From the NCBI GenBank assembly GCA_036565605.1, contig DATCXV010000005.1:1-18111 (forward strand): 18,111 nucleotides of DNA, read 5' to 3'. Made by a program: the position numbers and the translations under genes. Source of the DNA: UBA6065 sp036565605 (GTDB lineage Bacteria; Patescibacteriota; Minisyncoccia; Phycocordibacterales; UBA6065). The notes under the pieces were generated by a model, which ran no database searches, was not told the DNA's origin, and worked only from the letters and a program-made list of their open reading frames with translations. This document shows, in pieces, positions 13,677 to 18,111 of this stretch; positions within the stretch are counted from its first letter, which is position 1, and each line of letters opens with the position of its first letter.

Positions 13677-13706
13677 AAAGGCCGCACCTTCGGTGCGGCC
13701 TTTTTT
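13677..13706 (+). terminator. Rho-independent terminator
   Basis: AAAGGCCGCACC (13677-13688) pairs with GGTGCGGCCTTT (13692-13703) around TTC and runs into T6. It serves the secreted-protein gene; the minus-strand T run is short. Confidence 0.88.
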
Positions 13707-13717
13707 CTGTCTAATTT

Positions 13718-14329
13718 CTACTCCAAGATCCCGTCCAGGTTCACGTCGTACAAAATCTTTTCTTGTAGATGGCGATAATCAACTAACTCTTCTTTCGTAA
13801 ACCAATACGGAATTTCGTGCTCGGCTTCGGAAACTGAACCAGAGGCGTGGATCAAATTGCGCACCGCGCGCGTATCAAGGTCGCTCATTGGATATGAATC
13901 GAGAACAAAATCGCCACGAATAGTACCGACATCAGAAGACAGAGGCTCGGTCGAACCTACCAGTTTTCGCACAACCGCGACTGCATGCGCTCCTTCCCAG
14001 ACCATAGCCACCACCGGGCCCGATGCCATGTATTTCTTGAGCTTCGTCAAAATAATGTCTGCAACTTTCAACGGATCATCACCAGCCGGATGTTTGCCAC
14101 CCTTGTCAGCGTACGCTTTGATAGACTTCTCACCCACTGAACGCAGCCAGTTCTCATCGAGCGTGTAATGTCCGGCTACAAATTCGTGTGACGGTGCCAC
14201 CATTTTGATGCCAACCAGTTTCAATCCAACCCGTTCAAACCGCGATATGATCTCGCCCACCAAAGACCGTTGCACGCCGTCAGGCTTCACTACAGCGAGC
14301 GTTCGTTCTGCTTTCGGATGTTTCATCAA
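13718..14329 (-). CDS. ndk: Nucleoside diphosphate kinase with insertions
   Basis: Ndk moves the gamma-phosphate between nucleoside triphosphates and diphosphates by a phosphohistidine. RTLAVVKPDGVQRSLVGEII is the family N-terminus, and NLIHASGSVSEAEHEI contains the catalytic His161. At 203 residues it is well above the usual 135-150. The extra length is an insert near 62-98 (EKSIKAYADKGGKHPAGDDPLKVADII), one near 141-156 before the active-site segment (FVLDSYPMSDLDTRAV) and a longer C-terminus. It starts about nine bases after the map stop with no SD; ATG 14326 is an equal choice. Confidence 0.92.
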   Translation of the reverse strand: MMKHPKAERTLAVVKPDGVQRSLVGEIISRFERVGLKLVGIKMVAPSHEFVAGHYTLDENWLRSVGEKSIKAYADKGGKHPAGDDPLKVADIILTKLKKYMASGPVVAMVWEGAHAVAVVRKLVGSTEPLSSDVGTIRGDFVLDSYPMSDLDTRAVRNLIHASGSVSEAEHEIPYWFTKEELVDYRHLQEKILYDVNLDGILE

Positions 14330-14338
14330 TAATTGGGA

Positions 14339-15121
14339 TTATTTGGTAAGCACCTCGCAACCTTTTTCCGTGATTGCTACCGTCACTTCGAAATGGCATG
14401 AAAGCGACCCGTCCTTGCTGCGATACGTATAATCATCCTTGTCGAGCCTGATGTCTTTGGTGCCCATATTCACCACCGGTTCAATGGCAACGGTCATGCC
14501 CGGAACCAACACATCACCCTCTCCAGGATTGCCGTAATTAGGTACATACGGATCTTCATGAACACTATGCCCAACACCATGGCCCGCAAGTTCTTCAACG
14601 ACGCTATAACCCAAAGGCTTCAAAAAACCTTCTACAACAGCACCGATATGGCCTGTAGTATTGCCGCCTTTTGCTTGAGCCAAAGCAAGATCAAGTGATT
14701 TTTTGCAGGCCTTCAGAAAAGCCGCTGCTTCTTTTGAAATTTTTCCCACCGGCACCGTCGTAGCCATGTCAGTGATAAGTCCGCGATGCGAAAGACCCAG
14801 GTCAATCGAAACAATGTCACCCTCCTTTAATACATACGGTTCTTCATTCGGAATACCATGGACAACTGCGTCGTTCACCGACACACAGATAGAAGCGGGA
14901 AACGGACGTTTAGCACCGTACGGCTGATACCCCAAAAAAGCAGACGTGTCTCCCCCCTCGGTGATAAGTCGCGCCGCCATGTCATCGAGATCCTTTGTCG
15001 AAACGCCTGGCGCCACTGCATCTGCAAGCGCTTTCAAAATGCGTGCGTGGCGGCGTCCACCTTCACGCATGATTTCAATCTCTTCTTTTGTCTTAATCTC
15101 GACAGCCATAATTGATTCCAT
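14339..15121 (-). CDS. map: Type I methionine aminopeptidase
   Basis: Map removes the initiator methionine from new proteins. All expected residues are present: His in VVHGIP, the metal ligands Asp in SIDLG and TDMATT, His in GHGVGHSVHEDP, Glu in IEPVV and Glu in CHFEVT. Length (260) is normal for type I, without an N-terminal zinc-finger extension. The ATG at 15121 overlaps the adk stop (TAATG), suggesting coupled translation; ATG 15109 (MAVEIKTKEEIEIMREG) aligns better with the E. coli protein start and is the alternative. Confidence 0.95.
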   Translation of the reverse strand: MESIMAVEIKTKEEIEIMREGGRRHARILKALADAVAPGVSTKDLDDMAARLITEGGDTSAFLGYQPYGAKRPFPASICVSVNDAVVHGIPNEEPYVLKEGDIVSIDLGLSHRGLITDMATTVPVGKISKEAAAFLKACKKSLDLALAQAKGGNTTGHIGAVVEGFLKPLGYSVVEELAGHGVGHSVHEDPYVPNYGNPGEGDVLVPGMTVAIEPVVNMGTKDIRLDKDDYTYRSKDGSLSCHFEVTVAITEKGCEVLTK

Positions 15122-15705
15122 TAAACCCCAAGAGTTTTGATGATATCCTGGTGCACCGCTTCGATTGTCTGATCGCCGTTTATTTCAATGATTTTATAGC
15201 GGGGATGCTTTTTATAGTATTCAATACAGGAAGCAACGTCAGTATCAAACCAAGCTAGACGGCGCTTGATGCCTTCATGAGTATCGTCGGCGCGACCTCG
15301 CTTCAACAGACGCTCGGTAACAATATCGTGCGGAGCATTCAAAAGAATAACAATCGGATTTTTGCGATCATAGAATTCGATCGCCGAATCAAAAGCGCCA
15401 GCTTCATGGTATTTGCGTGGTGTACCGTCCACGAACAGATGGCAGTCTGGTCTCATGTATTTCAAAAGAAAATTCGACCACATATTAACCGAAATGAATT
15501 CAGGCTGAAGCAAACCCGAGTTCGTGATCTTCTTCGAGATCTCGCTTGAATACGTCCCAGAAGCGAAATAGGCACGTAGAAAGTCTCCAGTCTCGAGGCC
15601 AACAATCGGCATCTTCGGATCCTTCTCTTGGAGATACTTCTCCAAAAGCTTCACCTGTGTGCCCTTTCCCGAGCCCGACTTCCCAACGAATATAAGCGTA
15701 TGCAT
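15121..15705 (-). CDS. adk: Adenylate kinase
   Basis: Adk balances ATP, ADP and AMP. The 194-residue protein has the P-loop GKSGSGKGTQ (8-17), the NMP-binding TGDFLR (39-44), DGTPRK (93-98, usually DGFPR) and the lid-entry segment RGRADD (137-142). It is the short-lid type, without zinc cysteines. The P-loop begins GKSG instead of the common GPPG/GAPG, so another nucleoside monophosphate kinase specificity is possible, but the adk-map neighbourhood after secY is classical. It has a TAGACT box seven bases before its ATG and is separated from secY by a terminator. Confidence 0.88.
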   Translation of the reverse strand: MHTLIFVGKSGSGKGTQVKLLEKYLQEKDPKMPIVGLETGDFLRAYFASGTYSSEISKKITNSGLLQPEFISVNMWSNFLLKYMRPDCHLFVDGTPRKYHEAGAFDSAIEFYDRKNPIVILLNAPHDIVTERLLKRGRADDTHEGIKRRLAWFDTDVASCIEYYKKHPRYKIIEINGDQTIEAVHQDIIKTLGV

Positions 15706-15712
15706 GGTCTTC

Positions 15713-15718
15713 AGTCTA
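15713..15718 (-). promoter_or_regulatory. Weak -10 box directly before adk
   Basis: TAGACT (15718-15713, four of six consensus bases) ends seven bases before ATG 15705, in line with the leaderless pattern seen at other genes here. An alternative, TAGGCT, lies a little upstream. Confidence 0.3.
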
Positions 15719-15764
15719 ACCTAAAGCCTAGTGCGACGCCATTTTCCTACAACCCTCCACTTAA

Positions 15765-15794
15765 AAAACAAAAAACCGCCTTTCGGCGGTTTTT
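15765..15794 (-). terminator. Terminator of the ribosomal protein-secY operon
   Basis: AAAAACCGCC (15771-15780) pairs with GGCGGTTTTT (15785-15794) around TTTC. On the minus strand the run continues TTTTTTGTTTTTTAAG. It follows secY and precedes adk, so adk-map-ndk needs its own promoter. Confidence 0.88.
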
Positions 15795-15803
15795 TACTTG
15801 AAA

Positions 15804-17075
15804 TTAGTACTCCCTCATCGACACCTGCGCATCCAATTTCTTTACGACATCCAGGACCACCGACACGACGATGAGAAGCGCCGTGCCGCCGATCGCAAGC
15901 GAGGTAAGTCCTGTGTAAGCGCGGATGATCAGAGGCAACACCGCAACCAAGCCCAAAAAGATTGCTCCGACAAGCGTGATGCGCGTAACGATCTTGGAAA
16001 GGTATTCAGCTGTATGCTGACCCGGGCGTACGCCAGGAATGAAAGCGCCAGACTTCTGAAGATTCTCCGAGATCATCAAAGGATCGAAGGTCACTGCCGT
16101 ATAGAAGTACGTAAAGGCAAAGACCAAGAGGAAGTAGATGGAGTTATAGAGCCAGTGGTTGTTGATAAGGCCCAAACCAACCGCTGCGATGTGCTTTGCC
16201 GCTTCGTTCGCAGAAGCGTTCATGAAGTTGAATACCATCTGCGGGATAAGAAGAATGGAAAGCGCGAAGATAACCGGAATAACGCCCGCCTGGTTCAAAC
16301 GCAACGGAAGATAGGTCGAAACGCCGCCATAGACCCTCATGCCACGAACCTGCTTGGCATAGGTGACCGGAATCGGGCGCTCTGCCTCGGTGATGTAGAC
16401 CACCGCATAGACAAGCGCAAGCGCAAGCACGACCAGACCAACATAGAGCGGGAGCTGAGACGGATCGTAACCCGCGATAACGCCCGAAATCGCCTGCGGA
16501 ATGCGTGCAACGATACCGGCAAAAATAATGAGCGACGTACCGTTACCCAAGCCAAACTCGCTGATAAGCTCACCGAGCCACATAAGAAGCATCGATCCAG
16601 CCGAGATAACAAGCACGTTCAGAAGAAGACCAAAGGTGGTCAAATCAGGCATGATGCCCTGACGCTGGAACAGAATGATGAACGAAAAGGCCTGAATCAA
16701 GGAAAGCGGTAATGCCAAACGGCGCGAGTACTGTGCGAATTTGACGCGACCTGCCTCGCCTTCCTCTTGGTACATAGCCTTGAGGCTCGGAACCATGATA
16801 GTAAGAAGCTGCATGATGATCGAAGCCGTAATGTACGGTCCGACGCCAAGCATGACGATGGAAAGGTTCGAAAGTCCACCGCCCGAAAAGATGTTCAGAA
16901 GACCCAGGAACTGGCTCGACGCAAACAAGGTCGCCAAGCGTGCCTGATCGATACCCGGGATTGGAATAACGGTGAATAGACGAAAAACGACAAGGGCAAG
17001 CACGACGAAGAGGATCCTCTTCGCGAGGGCCTTATCGCGGAACACGAGGGAGAGCTTCGCCGTGAAATTATTCAT
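15804..17075 (-). CDS. secY: Protein translocase subunit SecY
   Basis: The channel-forming core of the Sec translocon. The 423-residue protein has about ten transmembrane helices and family landmarks: FRLFTVIPIPGID after helix 1, SGGGLSNLSIVMLGVGPYITASIIMQLLT in the plug and helix 2 region, GNGTSLIIFAGIV, the cytoplasmic loop ERPIPVTYAKQVRG, LPLRLNQAGVIPVIFA, and ISENLQKSGAFIPGVRPGQHTAEYLSKIVTRIT near the end. It starts nine bases after the rplO stop without an SD. Confidence 0.97.
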   Translation of the reverse strand: MNNFTAKLSLVFRDKALAKRILFVVLALVVFRLFTVIPIPGIDQARLATLFASSQFLGLLNIFSGGGLSNLSIVMLGVGPYITASIIMQLLTIMVPSLKAMYQEEGEAGRVKFAQYSRRLALPLSLIQAFSFIILFQRQGIMPDLTTFGLLLNVLVISAGSMLLMWLGELISEFGLGNGTSLIIFAGIVARIPQAISGVIAGYDPSQLPLYVGLVVLALALVYAVVYITEAERPIPVTYAKQVRGMRVYGGVSTYLPLRLNQAGVIPVIFALSILLIPQMVFNFMNASANEAAKHIAAVGLGLINNHWLYNSIYFLLVFAFTYFYTAVTFDPLMISENLQKSGAFIPGVRPGQHTAEYLSKIVTRITLVGAIFLGLVAVLPLIIRAYTGLTSLAIGGTALLIVVSVVLDVVKKLDAQVSMREY

Positions 17076-17084
17076 GGAATTTGT

Positions 17085-17528
17085 TTATGCGTGGACCTTG
17101 CCACCTGCCTTTTCAAGAGCCGCCTTGGCACCTGCCGATACTTCAACACCTGAAATGATAAGAGACTTGGTTACTGCGCCGTTACCCAAAATCTTTACGC
17201 GTGGGAACTGGCCATCCTGCTTCGAGATGAGACCCGCCTTTTCCAAGGTCACAGGCTCTACCCTATCTCCTGCCTTGAAAGCTTTCTCGATCTGGTCGAG
17301 ACCGACAACCGTCGCGCGCTCTGCGAACGACTTGAACGAATTCTTGCCGCGACCGCGCAACTTCGGAATCTTCTTGATGAAATCGCGAAGTTCTGGGCGC
17401 TTCTTGTTACCGGCGCGCGCCTTCTGACCCTTGGTACCGCGACCCGAGGTCTTGCCACGCTTACCACCGCGGCCGACAGAGATCGACTTTGTGTTCGGGG
17501 TCTTTCGCTTGATGTCGTGAAGTTGCAT
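17085..17528 (-). CDS. rplO: 50S ribosomal protein L15
   Basis: A 147-residue protein with the family N-terminus (MQLHDIKRKTPNTKSISVGRGGKRGKTSGRGTKGQKAR) and the C-terminal L18e/L15 domain (FPRVKILGNGAVTKSLIISGVEVSAGAKAALEKAGGKVHA). It follows rpsE by 18 bases, where many bacteria carry rpmD (L30); that gene is absent. The bases before the ATG are CACTCCT, not an SD. Confidence 0.96.
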   Translation of the reverse strand: MQLHDIKRKTPNTKSISVGRGGKRGKTSGRGTKGQKARAGNKKRPELRDFIKKIPKLRGRGKNSFKSFAERATVVGLDQIEKAFKAGDRVEPVTLEKAGLISKQDGQFPRVKILGNGAVTKSLIISGVEVSAGAKAALEKAGGKVHA

Positions 17529-17546
17529 AGGAGTGATAATTAAAGA

Positions 17547-18111
17547 TTACTTCTTCGAGGCAGTCGGGCGGACAAGAGTAAGGCCCTTCAAGGCATCAAC
17601 AGTCGCGCGTGCGATGTTAAGCTTGTTCTTCGACGGCGAAACGATCTTTGCCGCGACGTTGGTAAGGCCGGCAAGCTCCAAAACAGTGCGAGCAGCCGAA
17701 CCAGCGACGAGACCGCGGTCCTTGACCGGTCGGATCTCGACGCGAGCCGACGAGTATTTCGCAAAAGATTCGTGAGGGATCGACATGTCCTTGGTCGCAT
17801 TGACTTTGATCATGTGCTTCTTGGCATTACGGGTTGCCTTGTCGATAGCCAACGCAGTGTCACCACCCTTGCCCAGGCCGACGCCTACTTTACCTTTTTT
17901 GTCACCAGCAACAATCGCCACCGAGAACGAGAAGCGGCGACCGCCGGAAACGGTACGTGCAACACGGCGGATGTTGAGCATCACCGAGTCGAATTCAGGC
18001 TTGGCGCGAGGTGCGCGCGAATCACCCTTGCGAGGACCACGAGAGCCTCCGCGTCCGCGAGGGCCACGATCGTCACGAGCACCTTCCGTCCTTGCCGGAG
18101 CTGCCGAAGCG
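17547..18111 (-). CDS. rpsE: 30S ribosomal protein S5 (5' end outside window)
   Basis: S5 helps decoding accuracy and mRNA entry. The conserved part starts EFDSVMLNIRRVARTVSGGRRFSFSV, then VAGDKKGKVGVGLGKG, and ends LTLVRPTASKK. The frame stays open to the right edge, so the true start is beyond 18111. The residues before the S5 domain form a low-complexity Gly/Arg/Pro-rich stretch (GPRGRGGSRGPRKGDSRAP) of at least 40 residues. Comparable extensions are common in S5 of Patescibacteria (from memory). GTG 17984 and ATG 17981 are internal codons of this frame and are not taken as the start. Confidence 0.93.
   Translation of the reverse strand, partial: ASAAPARTEGARDDRGPRGRGGSRGPRKGDSRAPRAKPEFDSVMLNIRRVARTVSGGRRFSFSVAIVAGDKKGKVGVGLGKGGDTALAIDKATRNAKKHMIKVNATKDMSIPHESFAKYSSARVEIRPVKDRGLVAGSAARTVLELAGLTNVAAKIVSPSKNKLNIARATVDALKGLTLVRPTASKK

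Noticed and set aside
15798..16712. 304-residue plus-strand ORF
   Set aside because: Antisense to secY; very basic and low in pattern, as expected for the reverse of a membrane-protein gene.
1..18111. CRISPR array, insertion sequence, toxin-antitoxin or phage genes
   Set aside because: No regularly spaced repeats, transposase motifs or recognisable small-toxin pairs were seen on either strand.

Overview
The window is one contiguous piece of a small-genome bacterial chromosome, most likely a Candidate Phyla Radiation (Patescibacteria, Parcubacteria-like) organism. Three things support this. The spc-type cluster runs rpsE-rplO-secY with only 18 bases between rpsE and rplO and no rpmD (L30), which CPR bacteria are known to lack. 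S5 carries a Gly/Arg-rich N-terminal extension. The gene set is core, compact and largely free of Shine-Dalgarno (SD) sequences. TGA serves as a normal stop codon (for example at 1808-1810, 11969-11971 and 13664-13666), so this is not one of the UGA-to-glycine lineages.

Layout: 1-1243 is the C-terminal part of recG (+). 1295-1368 is a tRNA-Ile with anticodon UAU (-). 1439-2318 holds two unassigned small genes (+). 2362-5170 is a protein quality-control block: ftsH (-) divergent from smpB (+) and ssrA/tmRNA (+). 5202-5738 holds a two-helix membrane protein and a zinc-ribbon protein, both (-). 5821-8356 carries ccdA, a membrane-anchored DipZ-type thioredoxin and a ZIP metal transporter, all (-). 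8398-9575 is infC-rpmI-rplT (+). 9609-12370 is a tightly packed minus-strand operon: a small membrane protein, a beta-CASP metallo-beta-lactamase ribonuclease, and an AT-rich APH-like kinase. 12746-13666 is a secreted two-repeat protein that looks foreign. 13718-15705 is adk-map-ndk (-), and 15804-18111 is rpsE-rplO-secY (-), cut by the right edge.

How the genes work together: FtsH, SmpB and tmRNA form a trans-translation and proteolysis unit. CcdA moves reducing power across the membrane to the anchored thioredoxin next to it. infC-rpmI-rplT and rpsE-rplO-secY serve translation and secretion. Adk, Map and Ndk cover nucleotide balance and N-terminal methionine removal.

The most interesting signal is in the starts, not in a single gene. 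Several genes have a -10 box exactly 6-7 bases before the start codon (4278, 4314, 5471, 6531, 8356, possibly 15705), which predicts leaderless mRNAs. Two divergent pairs share very compact or palindromic -10 elements. A promoter with both consensus hexamers lies inside smpB, upstream of ssrA. No CRISPR array, insertion sequence or recognisable defence island was found.
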